From: Actinomadura terrae
GTDB lineage: Bacteria > Actinomycetota > Actinomycetes > Streptosporangiales > Streptosporangiaceae
Assembly (NCBI RefSeq): GCF_022751215.1
Contig: NZ_JAICDG010000002.1
Span: 1,798,001 to 1,862,000, forward strand
Length of the DNA stretch: 64,000 nt
Direction of reading: 5' to 3'
Shown: positions 32,912 to 41,364 of the stretch, piece by piece
Layout: each line of letters opens with the position of its first letter
Position numbering within the stretch: the stretch's first letter is position 1
Notes under the pieces: model-generated
The model's input: the letters and a program-made list of their open reading frames with translations, nothing else
Told to the model about the DNA's origin: nothing
Databases searched by the model: none
Made by a program: the position numbers and the translations under genes

Positions 32912-33847
32912 ATGAATCCAACCGGAATCACCGTCGCGGGCCTCCGCAAGCGCTACGGCGCGGCCCTCGCCCTCGACGGCATGTCGTTCTCCGTCCGCCC
33001 GGGGGTGGTGACCGGCTTCGTCGGCCCGAACGGGGCCGGGAAATCAACGACGATGCGCGTGATCCTCGGCCTGGACGCGGTCGAGGCGGGCACGGCGCTC
33101 ATCGGCGGCAAGCCGTACCACGCCCTCCGGCGTCCGCTGACCCATGTCGGTTCCCTGCTGGACGCGGCGGCGCTGCACCCCGGCCGCAGCGGGCGCGACC
33201 ACCTGCTGTGGCTCGCGCATGCCCAGGGTCTCGCCGCGCGGCGCGTCGACCAGGTGATCGAGCAGGTCGGCCTCGCCCCGGTGGCCCGCCGCAAGGGCGG
33301 CGCGTACTCGCTCGGCATGCGGCAGCGGCTCGGGATCGCCGCCGCGCTGCTCGGCGACCCGCCGGTCCTCATGCTGGATGAGCCGTTCAACGGCATGGAC
33401 CCCGACGGCATCATGTGGATGCGCGGGTTCCTGCGGGCGCTGGCCGCCGAGGGCCGCGCCGTGCTCGTCTCCAGCCACCTGATGGGCGAGATGCAGGACG
33501 TGGCCGACCATCTCGTCGTGGCCGGACGCGGCCGGGCCGTCGCCGACGCCGCCGTGGCCGACCTGATCGCTGCCGTCTCCACAGGCCGGGTGACGCTGCG
33601 GACGAGGGCGGCCCCGCAAGCGATGCAGGCCCTCGTCCATGCCGGGGCGAGTGTGGCGGCGAGTGGGCGCGACACCGTCACGGTCTCCGGGCTGTCCGCC
33701 GATCGGATCGTGGCGCTGCTCGGCGCGAAAGCGGTGCCGTTCTCCGAGATTTCCGCGCACCGCGCCACCTTGGAGGACGTCTACCTCGAACTCACCCGCG
33801 AGGCGGTCGAGTTCCGCGCCGCGACCTCCACGGGGGAACCGCGATGA
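32912..33847 (+). CDS. ABC transporter ATP-binding protein
   Basis: 311 residues. Walker A GPNGAGKST, signature YSLGMRQRLGIAAALL, Walker B VLMLDEPFNGMD and the switch His in SSHLMGEM. The C-terminal 90 residues form the extra domain typical of drug and lantibiotic exporters of the CcmA/NodI type. It overlaps the permease gene (ATGA). Probably detoxifies the compound sensed by the adjacent two-component system. Confidence 0.95.
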   Translation: MNPTGITVAGLRKRYGAALALDGMSFSVRPGVVTGFVGPNGAGKSTTMRVILGLDAVEAGTALIGGKPYHALRRPLTHVGSLLDAAALHPGRSGRDHLLWLAHAQGLAARRVDQVIEQVGLAPVARRKGGAYSLGMRQRLGIAAALLGDPPVLMLDEPFNGMDPDGIMWMRGFLRALAAEGRAVLVSSHLMGEMQDVADHLVVAGRGRAVADAAVADLIAAVSTGRVTLRTRAAPQAMQALVHAGASVAASGRDTVTVSGLSADRIVALLGAKAVPFSEISAHRATLEDVYLELTREAVEFRAATSTGEPR

Positions 33848-35322
33848 CGCGCGGCGGCTTCCTCTGCCTGCTGCATGCGGAATGGACCAAGTTCCGGACC
33901 GTCCGGGGCTGGGTGGGCGGCATGGTGGCGGCGGCGCTGATGGTGGTGCTGATCGCCGTGCTGACCGGGCTCAGCAGCGCCGATGACGGCGGGCCGGACG
34001 TCCCGATCGGGCCGGACGGGAGCCCGGTCACCGACAGCTTCTACTTCGTCCACCGCCCGATGACCGGGGACGGCAGCGTCACCGCCTCCGTCTCCGCGCT
34101 GCGCAGCAGCCTCCCCCAGGGCCTGGCCGAACTGCGCCCCGGCAGCGTGCCGTGGTCGAGGGCCGGGCTGATCATCAAGGCGGGCACCCGGCCGGGATCG
34201 CCCTACGCGGCGATCATGGTGACCGGCGGGCACGGCGTGCGGATGCAGGACGCCTACACCGGCGACATGCCGGGCCCGTCCGGCGCGTCCCCGCGCTGGC
34301 TGCGGCTGGACCGCTCGGGCGACACGGTCACCGGCCTCGCCTCCGCCGACGGCGCGCACTGGACCAGGGTGGGCACCGTCCGCGTGCACGGGCTCGGACC
34401 GTCCGCGCAGGGCGGACCGTTTGTCGCGTCCCCGCCCGTGGTGCAGGGCATGGGCACGAGCGGCAGCGTGTCGACGGCCGTCTTCGAGGACCTCCACGTC
34501 CAGGGCACCTGGGCGAACGGCGACTGGAAGGGCGAGCAGGTCGGCCCGCGATCTCCCACCTTCTCCGGCTACCCGCAGAACGTTTCGGGTTCCGTGACGG
34601 AAGAGGACGGCCGGTTGACGGTGACCGGCGCGGGCGACATCGCGCCCGCCGTCCGCGAGACCCTGCCGACCGGCGGCACCGTCGGCGAGATCCTCACCGG
34701 CGCGTTCGCCGCGCTGGTCGCGGTGGCCGTCGTCGGGACGCAGTTCATCACCGCCGAGTACCGCAGGAAGCTGATCCACGTCACGCTCGCCGCCAGTCCG
34801 CGACGCGGCCGGGTGCTGCTGGCCAAGGCGATCGTGCTGTGGACCGTCACGTTCGTCGCCGGGCTGGCGGGGGCGGCCGTCGCGGTCCCGCTCGGTGTGC
34901 GGCTCGCGCGGGCGAGCGGCGTCTACATCTTCCCGGTCACGTTCGCGACCGAACTGCGGGTGGTGACCGGGGTCGCGGCGCTGCTCGCGACCGCCTCGGT
35001 GCTGGCCCTCGCCGTCGGCGCCGTCCTCCGGCACGGCCCGGGCGCGGTCACCGCCGTCGTCGTGGGAATCGTGCTGCCCCACGTCCTCGTCGCGATCCCG
35101 TTCATGCCCGCGAGCGCGGCGAACTGGCTGGCCCGGGTGACCCCGGCGGCGGCGTTCGCCGTCCAGCAGACGCTGGTGCCCTACGACCAGGTCGCGAGCA
35201 TCTACACGCCGTACGAGGGCTACTATCCGCTGCCGCCGTGGGCCGGGCTCGGCGTCCTGGCCGGGTACGCGGCGGCGGCCCTCGCCGTGGCGGCCGTCCT
35301 CCTCCACAGGAGGGACGCGTGA
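33844..35322 (+). CDS. ABC permease with inserted concanavalin-like extracytoplasmic domain
   Basis: 492 residues. HAEWTKFRTVRGWVGGM plus one helix opens the chain as in ABC-2 type permeases (LHAEWTKLRT). Residues about 55-270 form a large extracytoplasmic insert, SVPWSRAGLIIKAGTRPGSP, GASPRWLRLDRSGDTVTG, ASADGAHWTRVGTV and VFEDLHVQGTW, resembling the DUF1349/concanavalin-like sandwich of glycan-binding proteins. Five further helices follow (FITAEYRRKLIHVTLAASPRRG and beyond). Such an insert in an ABC-2 permease is unusual and suggests that the pump has a ligand-capture domain outside the membrane. Confidence 0.85.
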   Translation: MTRGGFLCLLHAEWTKFRTVRGWVGGMVAAALMVVLIAVLTGLSSADDGGPDVPIGPDGSPVTDSFYFVHRPMTGDGSVTASVSALRSSLPQGLAELRPGSVPWSRAGLIIKAGTRPGSPYAAIMVTGGHGVRMQDAYTGDMPGPSGASPRWLRLDRSGDTVTGLASADGAHWTRVGTVRVHGLGPSAQGGPFVASPPVVQGMGTSGSVSTAVFEDLHVQGTWANGDWKGEQVGPRSPTFSGYPQNVSGSVTEEDGRLTVTGAGDIAPAVRETLPTGGTVGEILTGAFAALVAVAVVGTQFITAEYRRKLIHVTLAASPRRGRVLLAKAIVLWTVTFVAGLAGAAVAVPLGVRLARASGVYIFPVTFATELRVVTGVAALLATASVLALAVGAVLRHGPGAVTAVVVGIVLPHVLVAIPFMPASAANWLARVTPAAAFAVQQTLVPYDQVASIYTPYEGYYPLPPWAGLGVLAGYAAAALAVAAVLLHRRDA

Positions 35323-35993
35323 GAGCGGCCCTGCATGCGGAATGGACGAAACTGCGCACGGTGGCCGCCCCCCGCTGGCTGCTGCTCGGCACGATCGCCG
35401 CGACGGTGGCCCTCGGCGCCGGGGCGGCCTCGGTGGCGACGTCCGCGACCGGCGGCGACGCGGCCGGGCTCAGCCTGATCGGGGTGCGGCTCGGGCAGGC
35501 GCCGGTGGCCGTCCTCGCCGTCCTGGTGCTCTCCGGCGAGTACGGCACCGGCATGATCCGCATCACCCTGACGGCGACGCCGCGCCGGGTCACCGTGCTC
35601 GCCGCGAAGGCGATCACGCTCACCGGCGTCGTGGCCGTGGCCGGGACCGTCGCCGTCCTCGGGGCGGTGGCGGCCGGACGGCTCGTCCTGCCCCCGGACG
35701 GCGACCCGGCGCCGCGTGCCGCCGCCGGGTCGGTCCTCTACCTGGTCCTGATCGCCCTGCTCGGCCTGGGCGTCGCCGCCATCGTGCGGGACGCGGCGTC
35801 CAGCGCCGGTGCCGTCCTCGCCCTGCTCTATCTCCCGCCGATCCTCGCCGGGGCCGTCGGCGACCTGCGGTGGCTCCAGCGGATGGGGCCGGCGGGCCCC
35901 GACGGCACCTGGACCGGCCTCGGCGCGACCGCGGGATGGGCCGCCGCAGCACTGCTGGTCGGCGGCCTGCTCCTGCACGTCCGCGACGCCTAG
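35319..35993 (+). CDS. ABC-2 type permease
   Basis: 224 residues with six hydrophobic helices, GTG start overlapping the previous stop (GTGA). It begins RAALHAEWTKLRTVAAPRW and carries SGEYGTGMIRITLTATPRR, matching the first permease but without the extracytoplasmic insert. The two permeases probably form a heterodimer with the ATPase. Confidence 0.9.
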   Translation: MRAALHAEWTKLRTVAAPRWLLLGTIAATVALGAGAASVATSATGGDAAGLSLIGVRLGQAPVAVLAVLVLSGEYGTGMIRITLTATPRRVTVLAAKAITLTGVVAVAGTVAVLGAVAAGRLVLPPDGDPAPRAAAGSVLYLVLIALLGLGVAAIVRDAASSAGAVLALLYLPPILAGAVGDLRWLQRMGPAGPDGTWTGLGATAGWAAAALLVGGLLLHVRDA

Positions 35994-36000
35994 CCGATCA

Positions 36001-36402
36001 TCACTCGACGGCGGTGCCCTCGAGCTCGACCATCAGCTCGGGGATCGCCAGCCGCGACACCCCGAGCATGGTGGTGGTCGGTGCGACCCCGGCGGCGCCG
36101 AGCCGCCCGGCCAGCACGCCGTAGTGCTCGAACAGCAGGTCGACGTCGGTGGTGTAGACGTTGAGCCGGACGAGGTCGGCGAGCGTCATGCCCGCCTCGC
36201 CGAGGACGGCCTCCAGGTTGTCCAGGGCCAGCGCCAGCTGCGCCGCCATGTCCCCGGCGTGCTGGGGCTTGCCCTCGTCGCTCATCGCGGTCTGCCCGGA
36301 GCAGTACAGGGTCCGGACGGCCCCGGAGACGACCTCGCCCTGGTTGTACCCCAACTGCGCCGACCACGGCCACGGGTTGACCGTCGTTCGCTCCACAGCC
36401 AT
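36001..36402 (-). CDS. RidA-family protein
   Basis: 133 residues with the family blocks GYNQGEVVSGAVRTLYCSGQTAM, NLEAVLGEAGMTLADLVRLNVYTTD and PELMVELEGTAVE. RidA enzymes deaminate reactive enamine/imine intermediates; the usual catalytic Arg lies in the last third (here VSRLAIPELMVELEG lacks an Arg beside the Pro), so this may be a non-RidA (Rid4-7) subfamily member. It is divergent from a WYL regulator, with an inverted repeat between them. Confidence 0.88.
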   Translation of the reverse strand: MAVERTTVNPWPWSAQLGYNQGEVVSGAVRTLYCSGQTAMSDEGKPQHAGDMAAQLALALDNLEAVLGEAGMTLADLVRLNVYTTDVDLLFEHYGVLAGRLGAAGVAPTTTMLGVSRLAIPELMVELEGTAVE

Positions 36403-36454
36403 ATCTGCTCCATCCTTGACTGATTGATGTCGAGGTCAGAGCCTCGCAGGGCAT

Positions 36455-36477
36455 ATACGACATCCACTGTCGTGTAT
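36455..36477. promoter_or_regulatory. Operator candidate between RidA-like and WYL genes
   Basis: ATACGACA-TCCAC-TGTCGTGTAT, a near-perfect inverted repeat in the 91-base divergent gap, 16 bases before the WYL regulator start. Confidence 0.65.
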
Positions 36478-36493
36478 TTCGTAGAGTTCTCTC

Positions 36494-37462
36494 ATGCGCG
36501 CCGATCGGTTGGTCTCGCTGGTCCTGCTGCTGCGGCAGCACGGCCGGCTGTCGGCGGCCCGGCTGGCGCGCGAGCTGGAGGTGTCGACCCGCACCGTCCT
36601 GCGCGACATCGAGGCGCTGTCGGCGGCCGGCGTCCCCGTCTACGCCGAACGCGGGCGGCACGGCGGGTTCGCGCTGCTGCCCGGCTTCCAGACCGAGCTG
36701 ACCGGGCTGAACCACGACGAGGCGCTCGCGCTGCTGGTCGCCGGGTCGCGACGCGGCGCGCAGGTGTTCGGCCTCGGCTCCGCGCTCGCCTCGGCCATGC
36801 TCAAGGTGGCGGACGCCCTGCCCGAGGGCCACCGGAACATCGCGGCTGGGGCGGCGCGGCGGCTGCTCATCGAGCCGGAGACCGACCTGCTCTCGCGGCG
36901 CGCGCCCGCCGAGGAGGTGCCCGACGCCGTGGTCGGCGAGGTCCGGCGCGCGGTGTTCGCCGGGCACCGGCTGCGCATCCGGTACGCGCCCGCGGGCCAG
37001 ACCCCGACGTGGCGCACGGTCGACCCGCTCGGCCTGGTCACCGCGCGCGGCCAGGGCTACCTGCTGGCCGTGCGGTCCGGCGAGGACCGCACCTACCGGC
37101 TCTCGCGACTCCTGGCCGCCGAGGAACTGGACGAGCCCGCGGAGCGTCCGGACGACGTCGATCTCGACCGGGCCTGGCAGGAGCGCAGCACGCGGTTCCG
37201 GACCGGCGGCGACCAGGTCGCGGTGCGGCTCCGGATGCACCCGGCGCGGCGGAAGGAGCTGGTGGACACCGCGCTCGCCGTCCTCGCCGAGCAAACGGAG
37301 GAGGGCGGCTGGCTGCGGCTAGAGGCGACCTTCCAGGACGCGCGGCACGCCGTGTGGGCGCTGTGGCAGCTCGGCGTGAGCGCGGAGGCCCTGTCCCCGG
37401 AGTGGCTGCGCACCTCCCTGCGCGACCGGGCCGTCGCGATCGCCGCCCGCTACGAACCCTGA
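36494..37462 (+). CDS. YafY/DeoR-type HTH and WYL-domain regulator
   Basis: 322 residues. An N-terminal HTH (RLARELEVSTRTVLRDIEALSAAGVPVYAERGRHGGF) is followed by a WYL domain (HRLRIRYAPAG, RTVDPLGLVTARGQGYLLAVRSGEDRTYRLSR) and the C-terminal WCX extension. Divergent transcription suggests control of the RidA-like gene. Full length, no oddities. Confidence 0.92.
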   Translation: MRADRLVSLVLLLRQHGRLSAARLARELEVSTRTVLRDIEALSAAGVPVYAERGRHGGFALLPGFQTELTGLNHDEALALLVAGSRRGAQVFGLGSALASAMLKVADALPEGHRNIAAGAARRLLIEPETDLLSRRAPAEEVPDAVVGEVRRAVFAGHRLRIRYAPAGQTPTWRTVDPLGLVTARGQGYLLAVRSGEDRTYRLSRLLAAEELDEPAERPDDVDLDRAWQERSTRFRTGGDQVAVRLRMHPARRKELVDTALAVLAEQTEEGGWLRLEATFQDARHAVWALWQLGVSAEALSPEWLRTSLRDRAVAIAARYEP

Positions 37463-37478
37463 CGAGGGCCGGGACGGG

Positions 37479-37961
37479 TCAGCGGCCGGTCGCGCCGTCG
37501 ATCAGCTCCCGCAGGATGTCCGCGTGGCCCGCGTGCCGCCCGGTCTCCTCGATCATGTGGGCGAGGGCCCAGCGGACGCTCGGCGCGGGACGTCCCGCCT
37601 GCGGCCGGGGGACCGGAGCGTCGAGGTCGGCGCAGCCGTCGAGCACCGCGTTGGCCCGCTCCACCGCCTCGTTGTAGCGGGCGACGACGTCGGCCGCGCT
37701 CGCGGTCGGCGCGGCGCGGAACGTCGCCTGCCAGTCGGTGACCTCCTCCCCGAGGAACATCGAGCGTTCGACGAAGGTCAGGTGGTTGAGCAGGCCGAGC
37801 AGGTTCGTGCCCGAGGGCACCGCCGCCTCCCGCACCTGCGGCTCGGGCGCGTCGACGACCTTCGCGGCGACCGACGTCCTGAGGTAGTCGAGGAAGCCGC
37901 GCAGGACGTCGGCCTCGCCGCGTCCGGTCCGGGGCGGCGGTGTGTCACGGCGCCTGGGCAT
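37479..37961 (-). CDS. DinB-family protein (mycothiol-transferase-like)
   Basis: 160 residues. The bundle is recognisable from DVLRGFLDYLRTSV, LLGLLNHLTFVERSMFLGEE and WALAHMIEETGRHAGHADILRELIDG. The three metal-binding His positions are present (NHL, EETGRHAGHAD). These proteins are often thiol-dependent transferases in actinobacteria. Overlaps nothing; the gap to the divergent cupin regulator is 90 bases. Confidence 0.88.
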   Translation of the reverse strand: MPRRRDTPPPRTGRGEADVLRGFLDYLRTSVAAKVVDAPEPQVREAAVPSGTNLLGLLNHLTFVERSMFLGEEVTDWQATFRAAPTASAADVVARYNEAVERANAVLDGCADLDAPVPRPQAGRPAPSVRWALAHMIEETGRHAGHADILRELIDGATGR

Positions 37962-38051
37962 GATGATCTCCTCCTGGTCGGAACATGCCCAGCCTGACCG
38001 CCGTGCCCACGATCCGGCACGAATTCTTGCGGTTCTGGCAAGCTGGCCGCC

Positions 38052-38645
38052 ATGGACCCTGGAACGGAGGACGTCCTCGACGCGGTCGGCCCGCGCCTGC
38101 GCGCGCTGCGCCGCGACCGCGGCATCACGCTCGCCGACCTCGCCGCCGCGACCGGCGTCTCGGAGAGCACCCTGTCCCGGCTGGAGAGCGGGCAGCGGCG
38201 CGCGACCCTGGAGCTGCTGCTGCCGCTGGCCCGCATCTACGACGTCCCGCTGGACGACCTGGTCGGCGCCCCGCGCACCGGCGACCCGCGCATCCACCTG
38301 AAGCCGGTCCACCGGTTCGGCATGACGTTCGTCCCGCTGTCGCGGCGGCCGGGCGGCACGCACGCGTTCAAGATGATCATCCCAGCTCGGCCGGAGCCGC
38401 TGGAGCCGGTACCGCAGACGCACGAGGGCTTCGAGTGGCTGTACGTGCTCAACGGGCGGCTGCGGCTCGTCCTCGGCGAGCGCGACCTGACGCTGCCGCC
38501 CGGCGAGGCGGCCGAGTTCGACACGTCGCTGCCGCACTGGCTGGGCAGCGCCGACGGCGGCGCGGTCGAGCTGCTCATCCTGTTCGGGCAGCAGGGCGTC
38601 CGCTCGCACGTGCGCGCGACCTCGCACAGCCCGTTCCAGGGCTAG
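38052..38645 (+). CDS. XRE-family regulator with C-terminal cupin
   Basis: 197 residues. The HTH LRALRRDRGITLADLAAATGVSESTLSRLESGQRRATLELLLPLARIYDVPLDDLVG is followed by a cupin sensor domain (HEGFEWLYVLNGRLRLVLGERDLTLPPGEAAEFDTSLPHWLG). The cupin keeps a His/Glu metal or ligand pocket. Likely a local regulator; the divergent DinB gene could be its target. Confidence 0.92.
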   Translation: MDPGTEDVLDAVGPRLRALRRDRGITLADLAAATGVSESTLSRLESGQRRATLELLLPLARIYDVPLDDLVGAPRTGDPRIHLKPVHRFGMTFVPLSRRPGGTHAFKMIIPARPEPLEPVPQTHEGFEWLYVLNGRLRLVLGERDLTLPPGEAAEFDTSLPHWLGSADGGAVELLILFGQQGVRSHVRATSHSPFQG

Positions 38646-38653
38646 GACGCGGG

Positions 38654-39568
38654 TCAGCGCCCCTGCACCAGCGCCGCCAGCTCGCGCCATTCGGCCTCCG
38701 GCGCGGTGGACGGGTCGGCCGTGAGCACCTGAAGGCACACGTGATCGGCCCCGGCGTCGAAGTGGGCCTGGACGCGCTCGGCGATGGCGTCGAACGCCTT
38801 GGGCCCGCCGCCCGCCACCAGCGCGTCCACGACCCGGTCGGACGGGGTGCCGGTCAGCTCCTCCTCCGTGAAACCGAAACGCAGCTTGTCCTTGGCCTGC
38901 GCGCCCTTCATCCGGAGATATCCGGCGACATGGGCCCGCGCCACCTCGCGGGCCCGGTCGGCGTCGGGGTCGAGGACGACCGCCTGCTCGACGGCCAGCA
39001 CCGCGTCCGGGCCGAGCCGGGGCCGGGCGTCCTCGGTGTGGGCGACCGGCACCAGGTAGGTCAGCGCGCCGCTGGTCCGCGCGGCGGACAGCGCCAGCAT
39101 CTTCGGCCCGAGCACGCCCAGCACGCGGTGGTTCGGGACAGCCGGGGCGGGGCTCTGGAGCGGCACCGCGTCCATCGCGTCGAGGTAGTTGCCCACCGTT
39201 TCGACCGCGCGCCCGCCGGACGGGATGCGGTACCCCAGGTGGACCAGGGGCCGGTCGTCGGTCCGGTGCCCGCCGAGGCCGAGGACGAACCGTCCGGGGT
39301 GGGCCTCGGCCAGCGAGCGCTCCCCGGAGGCCATCGCGATCGGGTCGCGGAAGTAGATGTTGGCGATCCCGGTGCCGACCACGAGGTTCTCCGTCGCGTC
39401 GAGCAGCATCCCCGCCTGCGTCAACGCGTTGCGGCCGAACCCCTCGCCGACCCACAGCGCGCCGTACCCGAGCTCCTCGATCTCGGCGGCCAGCTCGCGG
39501 ACGCGGGTGGCGGGCTGGGTGTCCAGGGCGAACGTCCACAGGCCGAGGCGGCCGGCAGCGAAGTCCAT
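38654..39568 (-). CDS. LLM-class F420-dependent oxidoreductase
   Basis: 304 residues. Luciferase-like features are LGLWTFALD, ELAAEIEELGYGALWVGEGFGRNALTQAGMLLDATENLVVGTGIANIYFRDP, HPGRFVLGLGGHR and FDAGADHVCLQVLTADPS. It is divergent from a TetR regulator with two palindromic sites in the gap, so expression is probably repressed until an inducer appears. The role is redox conversion of a xenobiotic or lipid, unknown in detail. Confidence 0.92.
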   Translation of the reverse strand: MDFAAGRLGLWTFALDTQPATRVRELAAEIEELGYGALWVGEGFGRNALTQAGMLLDATENLVVGTGIANIYFRDPIAMASGERSLAEAHPGRFVLGLGGHRTDDRPLVHLGYRIPSGGRAVETVGNYLDAMDAVPLQSPAPAVPNHRVLGVLGPKMLALSAARTSGALTYLVPVAHTEDARPRLGPDAVLAVEQAVVLDPDADRAREVARAHVAGYLRMKGAQAKDKLRFGFTEEELTGTPSDRVVDALVAGGGPKAFDAIAERVQAHFDAGADHVCLQVLTADPSTAPEAEWRELAALVQGR

Positions 39569-39582
39569 GCGTCCTCCAGTAG

Positions 39583-39625
39583 AGTGAGTGCCTCTCACCT
39601 TACGATAGTGAGGGGGTCTCATCTT
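39583..39625. promoter_or_regulatory. Tandem TetR operator candidates
   Basis: On the minus strand two copies of the pattern TGAGA-N5-CTCAC occur, one near 39584-39597 (GTGAG-tgc-CTCTCAC region) and one near 39608-39622 (AGTGAGGGGGTCTCA region). They lie between the LLM and TetR starts, 12-30 bases from each. Confidence 0.6.
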
Positions 39626-39639
39626 GTCGAGGAGGTCGC

Positions 39640-40197
39640 GTGCCCGAACCGAAGGCGATGCGCGCCGACGCGCGCCACAACCGCGAACGGCTGCTCCGGA
39701 TCGCGGACGAGACCTTCCGGCGCGAGGGCGTGGACGCCTCGCTCGCGGAGATCGCGCGCACCTGCGGGATCGCGATCGGCACCCTCTACCGGCACTTCCC
39801 GACCCGCGAGGCCCTGCTGCTGGCGTTGATCCACGACCAGGTCACGAGCCTGCGGGAGAGCGCGGAACGGCTCGCCGGCGCGCCCGCCCCCGACGAGGCG
39901 CTGATCGAGTGGTTGCAGGAGTTCGGCCGGTGCGCGTCGGGCTACCGGGGCCTGGCGGAATCGATACTGACCGCCGCCAGCGCCGAGGGATCGGACCTGA
40001 ACTCCAGCGTCGAGAGCATGCGCGCCGCCGCCGGTGTGCTGCTGGCCAGGGCGCAGGACACGGGAGCCGTCCGCGCCGACGTCTCCCGCGCCGAGGTGTT
40101 CGCCCTTGCCTGCGGCGCGGGCACCGCGAGCCAGTACACCGGCGCCGACCCCGACCGCCTGCTGCGCCTCGTCGTCGAGGGCCTCGCGCCACGCTGA
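39640..40197 (+). CDS. TetR-family repressor
   Basis: 185 residues, GTG start with GGAGG five bases upstream. The N-terminal HTH has LLRIADETFRREGVDASLAEIARTCGIAIGTLYRHFPTREALLLAL; the C-terminal ligand domain ends LLRLVVEGLAPR. It is divergent from the LLM oxidoreductase, the probable target. A strong shared terminator follows at 40221-40257. Confidence 0.92.
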   Translation: MPEPKAMRADARHNRERLLRIADETFRREGVDASLAEIARTCGIAIGTLYRHFPTREALLLALIHDQVTSLRESAERLAGAPAPDEALIEWLQEFGRCASGYRGLAESILTAASAEGSDLNSSVESMRAAAGVLLARAQDTGAVRADVSRAEVFALACGAGTASQYTGADPDRLLRLVVEGLAPR

Positions 40198-40220
40198 GCG
40201 CGCTTTCACCGGACGCGCGG

Positions 40221-40257
40221 AGGCGCCGCCCGGCCTGATATCGACCGGGCGGCGCCT
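40221..40257. terminator. Strong bidirectional terminator hairpin
   Basis: AGGCGCCGCCCGG at 40221-40233 pairs perfectly with 40245-40257 (13 bp, 11-base loop). It ends the TetR transcript on the plus strand and begins two bases after the stop of the 12-codon minigene on the minus strand. Confidence 0.85.
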
Positions 40258-40258
40258 G

Positions 40259-40297
40259 TCACGCGGGCAGCGCGAGGGTCTGCTTGCGGATCTTCAT
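40259..40297 (-). CDS. 12-residue minigene MKIRKQTLALPA
   Basis: ATG at 40297 is preceded by AAGGAG eight bases upstream, an ideal ribosome binding site, and the frame MKIRKQTLALPA stops at 40259, directly before a 13-bp terminator stem. Upstream (40300-40440) is AT-richer, promoter-like DNA. The set of site, short frame and terminator looks like a complete tiny transcription unit. It could be a leader peptide, a signalling peptide, or the surviving N-terminus of a longer precursor gene. I do not recognise the sequence. Confidence 0.45.
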   Translation of the reverse strand: MKIRKQTLALPA

Positions 40298-40567
40298 GGA
40301 CGCAACTCCTTGGGAGCGTGGGAAATCACGTACGGTGTCACCGGTGGCGCAATACGTAGGCCGGGTCCTTTTTTGGAATGCGGCCCGGAATGCAGGCCCA
40401 TCATTAGGCGGCCGCGAGCCGCCGGGAAATGTCTTAGGTCATAAAACTAAGCTATGACCGGCCGGGCCCTGCGAATATCAATGAATGCTGAGAGTCATTG
40501 GCCGCGTCCAATTTTTCTCCGAATATTTGATAGGAAATCTGGGCATCGACGGCCTAGGCTCGCCGCC

Positions 40568-40963
40568 ATGACGATCATGTACGAGTGGCGGGGCGGCTTC
40601 GAGAACGCCTCCCTCAACGCCCTGCACGCGGAGGGCTTCGACCACCCCGTCCTGGACATCGACTGGCGGGCGCAACTGCACCGCCACAGCCTCGGCTGGG
40701 TCTGCGCCCGGGACGGCGCCGACCTCGTCGGCTTCGTGAACGTCGCGTGGGACGGCGGCGTCCACGCGTTCATCCTGGACACCCTGGTCAGGGCCGAGCA
40801 CCGGCGCCGCGGGATCGGCACCGCGCTCGTCGCCGCCGCCGTCGCGGGCGCCCGCGACGCGCGGTGCGAATGGCTGCACGTCGACTTCGACGACGACATG
40901 CGCGCGTTCTACTTCGACGCCTGCGGATTCCGCCCGACGGAAGCGGGCCTCATCCCCCTGTGA
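40568..40963 (+). CDS. GNAT-family acetyltransferase
   Basis: 131 residues from ATG 40568. The acetyl-CoA motif is AEHRRRGIGTALVAAAVAGARD; the downstream strand-helix (WLHVDFDDDMRAFYFDACGFRPTEAGLI) is typical. The family transfers acetyl groups to small molecules or proteins; the substrate is unknown. The region 40298-40567 upstream contains AT-rich promoter-like DNA shared with the minigene on the other strand. Confidence 0.9.
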   Translation: MTIMYEWRGGFENASLNALHAEGFDHPVLDIDWRAQLHRHSLGWVCARDGADLVGFVNVAWDGGVHAFILDTLVRAEHRRRGIGTALVAAAVAGARDARCEWLHVDFDDDMRAFYFDACGFRPTEAGLIPL

Positions 40964-41364
40964 CCCCCGTCCACGCTCCGCCGCCCGTCCACCGCGCCTC
41001 CCGCCAGGGCGAGCCGGTCCGCACCCGCCAGCGGACACGCCCCTACCTGTCCGTCGCCTCAAACGAACAGGTCGCGATGGCCGCCCTCTGTCTTACCCCG
41101 CCAGATGTCCGAATCGATCGGATCTACCATTCAGTAGATCATGAAACCGACCAGGTTAAACATCTTCAAAAAGGATCTACCCGATAGCCGCTTTTCAGAG
41201 ACTTGCTGTCGACTCTATAGTTGGGATGCAGGGCGAGCCGCGTGCGTGGAAGAGCGTCATGTGACCGAGACTTCATTCTCGAAGCGGCTTGCGTAGTACT
41301 CATTCGTGCAGCGCCATGATCTGTTCACTCCTCGCGCATTCATCGAACATCAGGGAGATGCACT
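40964..41364. other. Gene-free, lower-GC stretch before the I36 inhibitor gene
   Basis: About 400 bases without a supported gene. From 41090 onward the base composition drops to near 50 percent G/C, very unlike the rest of the window. A perfect inverted repeat GATCTAC-CATTCA-GTAGATC lies at 41121-41140, and another GGATCTACC half-site follows about 40 bases later. It may be promoter/operator DNA or the edge of an acquired segment. Confidence 0.55.
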
